From the NCBI GenBank assembly GCA_024104275.1, contig JAGGHK010000001.1, positions 744,001 through 808,000 on the forward strand: a stretch of DNA of 64,000 nucleotides, read 5' to 3'. Under the pieces are notes generated by a model. The model worked only from the letters and a program-made list of their open reading frames with translations, did not search any database and was not told where the DNA came from. This stretch comes from Bifidobacterium sp. Lineage in GTDB: Bacteria > Actinomycetota > Actinomycetes > Actinomycetales > Bifidobacteriaceae. Position numbers and translations under genes: made by a program. The number at the start of each line of letters is the position of its first letter. Positions within the stretch are counted from its first letter, which is position 1. This document shows, in pieces, positions 36,540 through 45,236 of this stretch.

Positions 36540-37784
36540 ATGAAGCAATTCCAACCGGTACTTTTGGGCAGCGATATCAACGCATATGGTATGGCCCGCG
36601 CCTTTAACGAGGCGTACGGCATCGTTTCGACGGCCTTCGCGCACTTCCAGCTTGCGCCCACCAGGTTCAGCAAGATTGTCGACGTCCATATCGTCGACGG
36701 ATTCGGCGAGGCCGAGACGTTCCGCAAGACGCTCATCGACTATGCCAAAACATTCAAATCCAGCCATCCCGACACCACGCTGCTGCTCATCCCCTGCGGT
36801 GACCTGTATGCGAACCTCTTGAGCCACAGCAGCGCGGACTTGGCGCCTTATTTCGTTTTCAATACCCTTGACCCGGCGCTCAACAAGCAGCTAAGCTACA
36901 AGAACACGTTCTACGAAACCTGCGAACGCTACGGGCTGCCTTACCCCAAGACCAAGGTCATGACCAAGGAAAGCGTGGCGCGAGGCGAATACAAAAACCT
37001 GCCATTCAACTTCCCCGTCGCCATGAAACCCGCCGATTCCGCGGCATGGCTCGACATCGACTTCCCGGGACGCAAGAAGGCGTTCGTCATCGAGACGCCG
37101 GAGGAGCTGGACAAGCTCATCAACCTCGCCTACGGTGCCGGCTATCACGCCGAGATGATCCTGCAGGACTTCATTCCCGGCGACGACTCGCATATGCGCG
37201 TGCTCAACGCCTACGTCGACCGCCACCACCGTGTGCGCATGATGTTCCTCGGCCACCCGCTGCTCGAAGACCCCACCCCCGAGGCCGTGGGCAACTACGC
37301 GGCCATCATCCCCGATTACAACGAGGAAATATGTTTGAAAATCAAAGCGTTCCTCGAGGACATCGGCTATGAGGGCGTCGCCAATTTCGATATGAAATAC
37401 GACGACCGAGACCATACCTACAAGCTTTTCGAGATCAACCTGCGACAAGGACGTTCCAGCTATTTCGTGACGCTGAACGGCTACAACCTAGCCCGTTACT
37501 TTGTCGAGGATCTAGTGGAGGACGCTGACTTCGACGGCAACACCGTCATCGGCCGCGGCAACAAGCTTTGGATGGAGATTCCGCGTTCGATTTTCCGCGA
37601 TTACGTGGTCGACGGCGAGGACAAGCAACGCGGCATGAAAATGATCGCCGATAGCGACTGGGGCACGACGCTGGAATATCGCAAGGACATGAACCCGATG
37701 CGCTGGCTGTTGATCCGGCACGCGTTCTCGATCTATAAAAAGCGCTATGCGGAGTATTTCAAGCAGAAAGCGGACCTCAAGTGA
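36540..37784 (+). CDS. ATP-grasp carboxylate-amine ligase, D-aspartate ligase-like
   Basis: 414 residues. An N-terminal Rossmann-like part (VLLGSDINAYGMARAFNEAYG), then the ATP-grasp core: NFPVAMKPADSAAW with the nucleotide-binding Lys, MILQDFIPGDDSHMRVLNAYVD, and LFEINLRQGRSSYFV with metal-binding Glu and Asn. The overall layout is that of the Enterococcus D-Asp ligase Asl, which attaches D-aspartate to the side-chain amine of the peptide's Lys. murE precedes it and a racemase overlaps its end, so I infer cross-bridge formation. Glu or Asn as substrate is not excluded. ATG at 36540, with GAGGTAAGCTAAGAACC upstream. Confidence 0.85.
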   Translation: MKQFQPVLLGSDINAYGMARAFNEAYGIVSTAFAHFQLAPTRFSKIVDVHIVDGFGEAETFRKTLIDYAKTFKSSHPDTTLLLIPCGDLYANLLSHSSADLAPYFVFNTLDPALNKQLSYKNTFYETCERYGLPYPKTKVMTKESVARGEYKNLPFNFPVAMKPADSAAWLDIDFPGRKKAFVIETPEELDKLINLAYGAGYHAEMILQDFIPGDDSHMRVLNAYVDRHHRVRMMFLGHPLLEDPTPEAVGNYAAIIPDYNEEICLKIKAFLEDIGYEGVANFDMKYDDRDHTYKLFEINLRQGRSSYFVTLNGYNLARYFVEDLVEDADFDGNTVIGRGNKLWMEIPRSIFRDYVVDGEDKQRGMKMIADSDWGTTLEYRKDMNPMRWLLIRHAFSIYKKRYAEYFKQKADLK

Positions 37785-38512
37785 AACGACCGTTTTTCGC
37801 CGTTATCGGCGGTATGGGAACGTTGGCGACCGAATCGTATATCCGGCTCATCGACAAGATGAGCGACGCCACCACCGACCAGGACTTCCTCGACTACGTG
37901 GTGTTCAACGACGCTTCCGTGCCCGACCGGACGGCGTTCATGTTGGGTGACAGCGCTGACGACCCGTTCCCCGTCATCGCCGATGACATCGTCAAGGCCA
38001 CGGCCATCGGCGCCAGCTTCATTACAATTCCCTGCAACACGGCCCATTTCATGCTGCCACGTTTCCAGGAACTCACCGACGTACCGATCTTGAATATGCT
38101 GACCGGTGCCGTGGAACGTATGAAGGCGACCCTGCCCGTCTCGACGCACCCGCGCGTGGGCTTCATGGGCACCGAAGGCTCCCGTCATTCCGGGCTCTAC
38201 CAACGCGAGATCGAAGCCGCCGGCTATACGTTCATCGAGCCCGATGACAAGTTGCAGAAGCGCATCGATTCGCTGATCTACGACGACGTGAAAAGCGGTG
38301 GGCCGCTGAGCCTCGACCGCTATCGCACCGTCATCGACACGTTCCTCGACAAGTCCGATTCCGCAAAATACCGTTGCGATATCGTGGTTCTAGGCTGCAC
38401 CGAACTTTCGGTTCTGAACGAGGCCTTCCCGCTCCCCGACCTGCCCATCATCGACGCCCAAACCATCCTAGCCGAGGATACCGTGGCTCGTGCGAAGGAA
38501 CTGAGAAAGTAA
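37781..38512 (+). CDS. Aspartate/glutamate-type racemase
   Basis: 243 residues of the Asp/Glu/hydantoin racemase fold. The two catalytic Cys are in TIPCNTAHF (near 86) and VLGCTELSVL (near 207), and the N-terminus FFAVIGGMGTLAT is typical of aspartate racemase. It would supply D-aspartate to the ligase upstream. The ATG at 37781 overlaps the ligase stop by 4 bases, so coupling is likely. Confidence 0.9.
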   Translation: MKRPFFAVIGGMGTLATESYIRLIDKMSDATTDQDFLDYVVFNDASVPDRTAFMLGDSADDPFPVIADDIVKATAIGASFITIPCNTAHFMLPRFQELTDVPILNMLTGAVERMKATLPVSTHPRVGFMGTEGSRHSGLYQREIEAAGYTFIEPDDKLQKRIDSLIYDDVKSGGPLSLDRYRTVIDTFLDKSDSAKYRCDIVVLGCTELSVLNEAFPLPDLPIIDAQTILAEDTVARAKELRK

Positions 38513-38523
38513 TCCGAATAGGA

Positions 38524-38553
38524 GTCTGGCTCCGATTAAAACCGAAGCCAGAC
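38524..38553. terminator. Hairpin between racemase and small membrane protein genes
   Basis: Arms GTCTGGCT/AGCCAGAC with a 14-base interior (GATTAAAAC). It lies between convergent stops (38512 and 38565) and may serve both; no strong T run, so termination is likely but not certain. Confidence 0.55.
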
Positions 38554-38564
38554 CGAAGCAACGA

Positions 38565-38729
38565 CTACCTCTGGCTATTACGCCAATCAGTTATTACCGT
38601 ATATACAATCAACATCACTAGAATGATATCGGCAACAACACTGTCCGCTTTGGCTATTAAGGCAGTGCTGAACACTATCAAAGCTTGCGAAATAATCGGC
38701 TCGTTGAACTTCTTTCTCCTATCGGACAT
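38565..38729 (-). CDS. Small membrane protein of unknown function
   Basis: 54 residues starting MSDRRKKFNEPI. Two hydrophobic stretches, ISQALIVFSTALIA and VVADIILVMLIVYTVI, with basic N-terminus and WRNSQR end, so two membrane helices with both ends inside are predicted. Start by GGAAGGAATTCC directly before ATG at 38729, a near-ideal site. No family recognised. It follows smc on the same strand after about 300 bases. Confidence 0.55.
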   Translation of the reverse strand: MSDRRKKFNEPIISQALIVFSTALIAKADSVVADIILVMLIVYTVITDWRNSQR

Positions 38730-39032
38730 GGAATTCCTTCCATTAGGCCACGCCACACAAGCGTGGCGATGTTACGCAAACCAAAAAGTTCACGCAATCG
38801 CCTGACTCGTGCTACCAAATCAGACGACGTAATTCATCTTACCGTTCAGGAAGAATATCTTGATGTCTGTGGTACACTGACATTATCAATTGTGGCAGTG
38901 CTATCCGTTTGGAATGAAAGTCCGGCAATAACACTTTTATCAGACGGTGTCTCAATTGAAGGACATGGAATATTTCCATGCTTTTGGCTCGGTACATGAC
39001 GAATGCTACCGGGCCAAAATCATATTCTCGTG
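38730..39032. other. Gap without recognised gene
   Basis: AT-richer than its neighbours. It holds short palindromes (CATGGAATATTTCCATG near 38964, GCCACGCTTGTGTGGC type near 38750) and a possible -10 TGATAATG on the minus strand for the small gene. No coding sequence with a ribosome-binding site was seen. Confidence 0.5.
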
Positions 39033-42000
39033 TTATTCGTGCTCGAGCTTCTGGCTCACGACTGCGGTGACGCCGTCGGAGCGCATCGTGACGCCGTAGA
39101 GGGCGTCGGCGATGGCCATCGTGCGCTGCTGGTGGGTGATGATGATGAGCTGGGCGTGCTGGCGCAGGTCGTTGAACGCGTTGATCAGGCGGGTCAGATT
39201 GATGTCGTCAAGCGCGGCCTCGACCTCGTCCATCACGTAGAACGGGCTGGGGCGCGCGGTGAAGATGGCGAAGAGCAGGGCCAGAGCTGTGAGTGAGCGT
39301 TCGCCACCGGAGAGCAGGCTCAGCTGCTTGACGCGTTTGCCTGCAGGGCTCGCTTCGACGATGACGCCCGTGGTGAGCAAATCGTCGGGATTCTCCAGAC
39401 GCAGACGACCCTTGCCACCCGGGAAGAGCGTTGCGAAGACCTTTTCAAAGGCGGCTGCCGTGTCATCGAAGGCGTTCTTGAACACCTCGATCATCGTGTG
39501 GTCCAGGTCCTTGATGAGTTTCAGCAGGTCATCTCGGCTCTTGGCGACGTCGTTGCGCTGGTCGTTCAGGTATTGGTTGCGGGTTTCGAGTGCGTCGAAC
39601 TCCTCGGCCGCCAACGGGTTGATCTTGCCCAGCGCCTTCAGGTCACGCTCGGCCTTGTGCAAGCGCTTCTCCTGCTCAGCACGCACGTACGGCACCATCT
39701 GGTAATGCTCGGCGTTGATGGGCACATCTCGGTCCGATCCGTACTGATCATTGGCATCTGCTGCATCTTCGTCTGAATCGTGCTGGGCATCGACTCCAGA
39801 TTCATCTTCGCCTAAACGATAACGGCGATCAGACTTCGTTGCGTCTTCGTCTGAGATGTTAAGACTATTGGACTCAGACGTGGTCACCGCATTGTCATCT
39901 TGAGCGTCCTCGTTATCGACCTCACCACGTGCAATCGTTGCGGTTCCGGATTTCTGAACGACGGGATCCGCGGGTAGTGCGGCGGCATCAGAACGATTGC
40001 CAAGTGTATTACTTTTATTGTTGCCTGCAATAGAACCATCCGTGTCGCCACTATTTTCAAGCGGAATCGGATGACCTTCGTCGTCAAGTACCGGAACCAG
40101 CTTATCGGGGCCGTATTCGTCAACCAACGCCTCAAGGCCCATGCCCAGCGTGTCCGAGACCTTCTGCTCGATCTGGCCGTATTGCGCGGCCAGACGCTCG
40201 CGGTTGACGTCCAGCTCGTGCTCACGTTGCTGCAAAGCGGCAACTTTCGGCTCGGCTTCGTCACGTTGCGCGCGCAGCTGTTTCAGCTCGGCATCATGAC
40301 TTGAAGCCGCCTTGGAAAGTTCATCTCGCTTGGCGACCACGGTCTTGAGCTCGGCGGAGACCAACGCGGCCATACCACGTGCATCCGCGGCGATTTGCCG
40401 GTCATGGGCCTGCTGATGTTCACGCTTCTCATTGAGCGCCTTCATCTTCGCGCGCCTTGCCACGGCTTCGGTCGCCTGATCGTGCAACAACCCAGCCTGG
40501 CGTACGAGCGAATCGGCCTTGCGATTGGCGTCGTTCCAAACGATCTTCGCCGAGACCTCCTGCTCCCGCGCCTTGTCAAGTGCAGTCTCGAGTTCGTGGA
40601 CGCGCTTGTCCAAGTCGTCAAAGTCTTCATTGTCGGTGTCGGAATGTTCCGCGGTTTCCAGCGCCTGGCTCAAGTCCTCAAGCTTGAGCTGATGCGTCTG
40701 CCGGTCATCATCGGTCTGCTTGATTTTCTCGTCGAGACCGTTCAATTGTCGAGTCAGCTGTTTGACCCGTTCCTCGACATTCTTGAGATTCTTGCGTGCT
40801 TGATCGGCCTTAACCTTCGCTTGAATGCGTCGTTGCGATTGCCTGTCGACCTCAAGACGTGCCTTGTCACGCGTTTCCGTTGCAGCCTCGATTTTCGGCT
40901 TAATCGTCGCCGTTTCGTCTTCGAGTTTCTTGGCTTCCGCCGTCGCCTTGTCACGCCGGGCAGCCAGCGACAAATCACTCTGCGAGCGCGAGGAACCGCC
41001 GATGGCACCCACAGCGTTGACCACTTCGCCTGATTTGGTGACAGCTTGGTTGAACCGCTTGCCCTCCACAGCTTCCAGCGCGGTATCCATATCTGGCACG
41101 GCGGCGACGTCATCCAACAAAAGCCGAACTGCACGAACAACACTGGCAGCAAAATCGGCATCTTTGGCGGAATCATTGACACTTACCAACATCGAGGCAC
41201 AACGCACAGGGTACTGGCTTTGGTCGCCTTTCCCACCGGTTGTTTCGGTTTCGGCATTCTCGCCAGCCCCACTGTCAAGCGGATGCAATACAACCGCCTG
41301 CCCGAGCTTGCCTTCGCTGGCACGCCGCAAGGCCTCTACCATATTGGATTTGCCAGGCACCACAATGGCACTGGCAAACTGGTCAAGCGCATGGGCGATG
41401 GCCTCTTCCCAACCGTCCTCGACGTGGATGAAATCGGCAAGCCTGCCCAGCGCAGCCACGGCGTCGTCCTGTTCAAGCTCGCCGGAAGCGTTACGGCTTT
41501 CCAGCGTCTCGTTCAGCGCATCGGCCTTCGCCTTGAGTGCCGTCACCTTGGCGGTCGTGGCCCGAAGCTGTTCTTGCAAAGCGTCAAGTTCTTCCTGACT
41601 CTGCTGCATCGCGGTTTTCGCCGTCTCAAGCTCGGCGGCACTATCCTCTTCGCCCGCATCTTGCGTTTCCGCTTCAAGAGTGTCGCGCTGTGCGGTGACA
41701 TCGTCACGCTGCTTGGCGATGGATTCGCGCTGCCCATTGAAATCCTTGGCACGGCTCTGCGCCAGTTCGATGGCGGATTCCTCACGGGTCTTGAGCTCGC
41801 GCAGATTGGCGACCTTCGAGGTGTGCTCCTGTGCGGCCTTGCGCAGTTCCGTCAAGGTCTGACGCGCCGCGGCGAGCTGCTTCTCATTGCCGGCGCGAGA
41901 TTCCGTCGCCTTGTCATACGCAATACGCATGTCGGAAACGGCCTTCTTCTGGGCTTCGGCCTGACCGTCCAATTCCTTGGCCCGAGACTCAAGAATGTCC

Positions 42001-42977
42001 GGGTCCTCGCCGAAGTTCGTAATCATCTGACCGGCAAGGGAACGCGCACGCTCGTCCGCCAACGAAGCCAGCGAACGGAACCGTTCCTCGATGCTCGAAA
42101 GCTCATGCCACGTCTCGTTGATTTTCTCCATGGCCGGACTGGATTCGGAACTCAGCGCCTCGACCTGTTCGATATGCACCTTGACTTTCGCCAACTCGCG
42201 TTGCGCGCCTTCCAGCTCCCGTCGCACATCACCCAAATCGTTGCGCAGCTTGGCGCTACTTTCCATGGATTTCTGGGCGTCCTCGGCGAAAATCCTCGAC
42301 TGGGCGTCACGCAAGGAAATCTGGATGCTCGCGGCCCGTCGCGAAATCTTGGCCTGACGTCCCAGCGGTCCCAGCTGCCGGCGAATCTCATGAAGCAGAT
42401 CGTCGGTGCGGGCGAGGTTCGCCTCGGTGTTCTTGAGCTTGCGTATCGCGCGTTCCTTACGCTTGCGGTGCTTCAAAATGCCCGCGGCCTCTTCGATGAA
42501 GGCGCGGTGGCCGGCGGGATCGGCCTTGAGGATCTCGTCAAGCCTGCCCTGACCGACGATGACGTGCATCTGCTGACCCAGGCCGGTGTCGCTCAACAGC
42601 TCCTGAATATCGAGCAGACGGCAGGGCGAGCCGTTGATGGCATATTCGGAGCCGCCATTGCGGTAGATGGTACGGCTGATGGTGACTTCGGTGTAGTCGA
42701 TGTCGAGCGTGCCGTCGGTGTTGTCGATCGTCAGGCTGACTTGCGCACGTCCCAGCGGCGGACGCGAGGAAGTGCCGGCGAAAATCACGTCCTCCATCGA
42801 GGTGCCGCGTAGGTTCTTGGCGCCCTGCTCCCCCATCACCCACGTCAGTGCGTCGACGATGTTGGATTTGCCGCTCCCGTTCGGGCCCACCACGGCCGTG
42901 ATACCCGGTTCAAAGCGCAAAGTGGTAGCGGAAGCAAAGGATTTGAATCCCTTGAGCGTCAGTTCCTTGAGATACAT
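39033..42977 (-). CDS. smc: Chromosome segregation ATPase SMC
   Basis: Condensin motor working with ScpA and ScpB. 1314 residues. Walker A GPNGSGKSN (near 32), coiled-coil arms, hinge around 500-650, returning coil, then the C-terminal signature LSLLSGGERSLTALALL and Walker B YVMDEVEAALDD. Between VPVLDDEGHPIPLE and VPYVRAEQEKRLHKAER there is an acidic, Ser/Asn/Asp-rich insertion of about 130 residues, making it longer than the usual 1180-1200. ATG at 42977. It is transcribed after folC across the hairpin-filled gap. Confidence 0.96.
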   Translation of the reverse strand: MYLKELTLKGFKSFASATTLRFEPGITAVVGPNGSGKSNIVDALTWVMGEQGAKNLRGTSMEDVIFAGTSSRPPLGRAQVSLTIDNTDGTLDIDYTEVTISRTIYRNGGSEYAINGSPCRLLDIQELLSDTGLGQQMHVIVGQGRLDEILKADPAGHRAFIEEAAGILKHRKRKERAIRKLKNTEANLARTDDLLHEIRRQLGPLGRQAKISRRAASIQISLRDAQSRIFAEDAQKSMESSAKLRNDLGDVRRELEGAQRELAKVKVHIEQVEALSSESSPAMEKINETWHELSSIEERFRSLASLADERARSLAGQMITNFGEDPDILESRAKELDGQAEAQKKAVSDMRIAYDKATESRAGNEKQLAAARQTLTELRKAAQEHTSKVANLRELKTREESAIELAQSRAKDFNGQRESIAKQRDDVTAQRDTLEAETQDAGEEDSAAELETAKTAMQQSQEELDALQEQLRATTAKVTALKAKADALNETLESRNASGELEQDDAVAALGRLADFIHVEDGWEEAIAHALDQFASAIVVPGKSNMVEALRRASEGKLGQAVVLHPLDSGAGENAETETTGGKGDQSQYPVRCASMLVSVNDSAKDADFAASVVRAVRLLLDDVAAVPDMDTALEAVEGKRFNQAVTKSGEVVNAVGAIGGSSRSQSDLSLAARRDKATAEAKKLEDETATIKPKIEAATETRDKARLEVDRQSQRRIQAKVKADQARKNLKNVEERVKQLTRQLNGLDEKIKQTDDDRQTHQLKLEDLSQALETAEHSDTDNEDFDDLDKRVHELETALDKAREQEVSAKIVWNDANRKADSLVRQAGLLHDQATEAVARRAKMKALNEKREHQQAHDRQIAADARGMAALVSAELKTVVAKRDELSKAASSHDAELKQLRAQRDEAEPKVAALQQREHELDVNRERLAAQYGQIEQKVSDTLGMGLEALVDEYGPDKLVPVLDDEGHPIPLENSGDTDGSIAGNNKSNTLGNRSDAAALPADPVVQKSGTATIARGEVDNEDAQDDNAVTTSESNSLNISDEDATKSDRRYRLGEDESGVDAQHDSDEDAADANDQYGSDRDVPINAEHYQMVPYVRAEQEKRLHKAERDLKALGKINPLAAEEFDALETRNQYLNDQRNDVAKSRDDLLKLIKDLDHTMIEVFKNAFDDTAAAFEKVFATLFPGGKGRLRLENPDDLLTTGVIVEASPAGKRVKQLSLLSGGERSLTALALLFAIFTARPSPFYVMDEVEAALDDINLTRLINAFNDLRQHAQLIIITHQQRTMAIADALYGVTMRSDGVTAVVSQKLEHE

Positions 42978-43086
42978 GGATTATTGGCTTCCTCTGCTCT
43001 TCCGCTTACCCTTGAGCACCCTTACGTAGCGCTTCGACTTTCTGTAGCTATCATACCGTCTAGGGCAACCCAACACCTCAGCTGTT

Positions 43087-43178
43087 AGTGCCACAAATCG
43101 GTCACTAGTGCCCCAAAACCGACATTTTTAACGGGAAAAATCAACGTCACGTGGCACTAGTGACCGATTTGTGGCACT
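43087..43178. repeat. Dispersed palindrome, copy 2 (perfect 26-bp arms)
   Basis: Arms 43087-43112 and 43153-43178 are exact inverted repeats with a 40-base loop, containing the self-complementary CACTAGTG. The element shares arms and loop with 31801-31888. It sits about 110 bases before the smc start on the minus strand. Confidence 0.88.
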
Positions 43179-43238
43179 AACCAGTCAAACGGCGGACTCC
43201 ACCAAATGTTTCATGCCGATTGATGCCACAACTGCAAC

Positions 43239-43398
43239 GAAAAGCACCAAAACCGGCCCTCAAAAGCGCTTTTCTCCTCAGTAAGATTGCGAATCAGTGA
43301 AAAAAGCACCAAATCAGGCCCAAAATAGTGCTTTTGCCACTGATTGAGGATTTCACAGAGGCGAAAAGCACCATTTTCGGTTTAAAATGGTGCTTTTC
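43239..43398. repeat. Three-unit 62-bp tandem hairpin array
   Basis: 36-bp hairpins at 43239-43274, 43301-43336 and 43363-43398, exact 62-bp period, 26-bp spacers. Arms read GAAAAGCACC ... GTGCTTTTC; unit 3 is a perfect 15-bp stem with a 6-base loop. The spacers flanking unit 2 add AATCAGTG/CACTGATT, lengthening its stem. Unit 3 lies 25 bases after the folC stop and could act as its terminator. With the palindrome at 43087-43178 this accounts for most of the 445-base folC-smc gap. Confidence 0.92.
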
Positions 43399-43422
43399 TC
43401 ACGGGTTATGAACTGGTCATGA

Positions 43423-45060
43423 TTACTGGGCGTCTTTTGCGTTTTCGCCATTGCCATTGGCGTGATGGCGAAGCTGGTCGGCGGTGGTGCCGGGCTCGGG
43501 CTCGCCTTCGAACGGGACCTGCTTGACTCCGAAATCACCGAACGCGTCGCCGAAGACCTCCGAGACGATGTCCTCGTCCTCGTCTTTGGCATTCTCGGAA
43601 TTGGCCTTATCATTGCCGTTCTTGCCGTCCGTTGCCTTGCCAGACACACGCTGGGCCTTGGGCAGCGCCAGTTCGGGGTTCTTCTTTTCCATCAGGAGCG
43701 TGCGGGCGTCGCCGGCGGTGACGAAGCTGCCGCAGATGAGTACGCCGTGGCCATAGCCGACACCCAGTTCGTCGTCGGCATCGACCATGTTGACGGCCTC
43801 CTGGAGGGCGTCGGGGAGGTTGTCGATGCGGGTGACGCGGTCACGGCCGAAGACACCGACGGCGATCTTCTCAAGCTCTTCGGCCGGCATCACACGGTCT
43901 CGCCACGAGTTTTCGGTGACGATGATATGGCTCAGGACCGGCTCAAGCGTACCAAGGTATTCCTCAACCTGCTTGTCTTTCATCATGGCGACCACGCCGA
44001 CCAGCTGCTCGAAGCTGTAGTTCTCCTCAAGTGCCGCGCGCAGCGATTCGGCGGCGTTGACGTTGTGCCCACCGTCGACGATGATGGTCGGCGAGGTGCG
44101 CACCTGCTCGATGCGGCCGGGGATCTTGACCCCACCCAGCGCCTCGGCCACGACATCTTGCGTAAGCTGACCGGCCACGGGAATAACCGTCTCGGCCGCT
44201 GCGAGCGCCGCCAAAGCGTTGTGCGCCTGGTGCTCGCCGAACTTGGCGACCGGAATATCCTCATAGGTGCCGTTCGGCGTGCGGAACGTAACCAGCTGAC
44301 CACCCACGGCAGGCTGGCGTGAGACGACCTCCATCTCCTCGCCGTCGCGGATCAGCGTGGCGTGCTCGGCCACCGCTGCCTGCTCCAAAATCGGCATGAC
44401 CTCGGCCTCGTGCGGCTGCGCACCGATGATGGCGGTGGATTCATGCTTGATGATGCCGGCCTTCTCAGTGGCAATCTTCTCGACCGTGTCCCCCAGCCAT
44501 TGCATGTGGTCCATGTCGACCGGCCCGATGACCGCGGCATCGCCGTTGAGCGCGTTCGTAGCGTCCCAACGCCCGCCCATGCCGACCTCGAAAATGGCCA
44601 CGTCAACAGGCGCGTCGGCGAACTTCCAAACAGCCATCGCCGTCAAAATCTCGAAATAGCTCATCGGAGCCTTGCCGTCGGCCTCCATCTTGTGGTCGAC
44701 CAATGCCACGAAATCCTTGATCTGCATCCAGGTGTCGATGAAATCATCGTCGGAAAGCTGCTGACCGTCCACGGCGATGCGCTCGTTGATCTTCTCAAGA
44801 TGCGGCGAAGTGTAAAGCCCGGTGCGCATACCATAGGCGCGGCAGATGGCCTCGGCCATGCGGGCGGTTGAGCCCTTGCCGTTGGTGCCGGTGATGTGAA
44901 TGATGCGGAACGTGTCTTCCGGATGCCCGAGCAGGTCAAGCATCAGATCCATGACCTCGAGATCATGGCCCAGCTCCTCGTGGGTGGTGCGCCTGCCCAT
45001 GATCTCGCGCTCGACCTGACGAATAGTGACCCCGTTGGTTTTCGGATGCTCGAATGACAT
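43423..45060 (-). CDS. folC: Folylpolyglutamate synthase / dihydrofolate synthase family
   Basis: Adds glutamate to (dihydro)folates or dihydropteroate with ATP. 545 residues. ATP loop HITGTNGKGSTARMAEAI near 52-70, then LYTSPHLEKINERI, FEVGMGGRWDATNAL, VDMDHMQWLGDT, and VDGGHNVNAAESLRAAL in the C-terminal domain. A tail of about 75 residues, acidic and Asn/Glu/Asp-rich, follows the core. The start is the ATG at 45060 (ACGAGGTCTT upstream) rather than 45081. Two divergent bases of context with pepP. Confidence 0.93.
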   Translation of the reverse strand: MSFEHPKTNGVTIRQVEREIMGRRTTHEELGHDLEVMDLMLDLLGHPEDTFRIIHITGTNGKGSTARMAEAICRAYGMRTGLYTSPHLEKINERIAVDGQQLSDDDFIDTWMQIKDFVALVDHKMEADGKAPMSYFEILTAMAVWKFADAPVDVAIFEVGMGGRWDATNALNGDAAVIGPVDMDHMQWLGDTVEKIATEKAGIIKHESTAIIGAQPHEAEVMPILEQAAVAEHATLIRDGEEMEVVSRQPAVGGQLVTFRTPNGTYEDIPVAKFGEHQAHNALAALAAAETVIPVAGQLTQDVVAEALGGVKIPGRIEQVRTSPTIIVDGGHNVNAAESLRAALEENYSFEQLVGVVAMMKDKQVEEYLGTLEPVLSHIIVTENSWRDRVMPAEELEKIAVGVFGRDRVTRIDNLPDALQEAVNMVDADDELGVGYGHGVLICGSFVTAGDARTLLMEKKNPELALPKAQRVSGKATDGKNGNDKANSENAKDEDEDIVSEVFGDAFGDFGVKQVPFEGEPEPGTTADQLRHHANGNGENAKDAQ

Positions 45061-45236
45061 AAGACCTCGTTTTGGTGACAAACCCTTGAAAAATAGACAT
45101 CACCATTCTATGAAACGGCCTCGAAAGCGCTAAGCCGAACGGCGAATGGCAAACCACATTCCCGACATTTCCTTGTCCCTCGACCGCACGGGTTATTAGA
45201 ATGGCAATCGAGATTTCACTAATTAGGAGAACTGGC

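Noticed and set aside
38685-38999. Plus-strand ORF of about 100 codons after the racemase
   Set aside because: No ribosome-binding site, overlaps the better-supported minus-strand 54-residue gene, and no family features.
41046-42812. Long plus-strand open frame opposite smc (588 codons)
   Set aside because: Antisense shadow of smc in high-GC DNA. The smc motifs on the minus strand are complete.
43239-43398. CRISPR array (36-bp repeats, 26-bp spacers)
   Set aside because: The repeat interiors differ, only the arms are shared, no leader or cas genes are near, and three units are too few.
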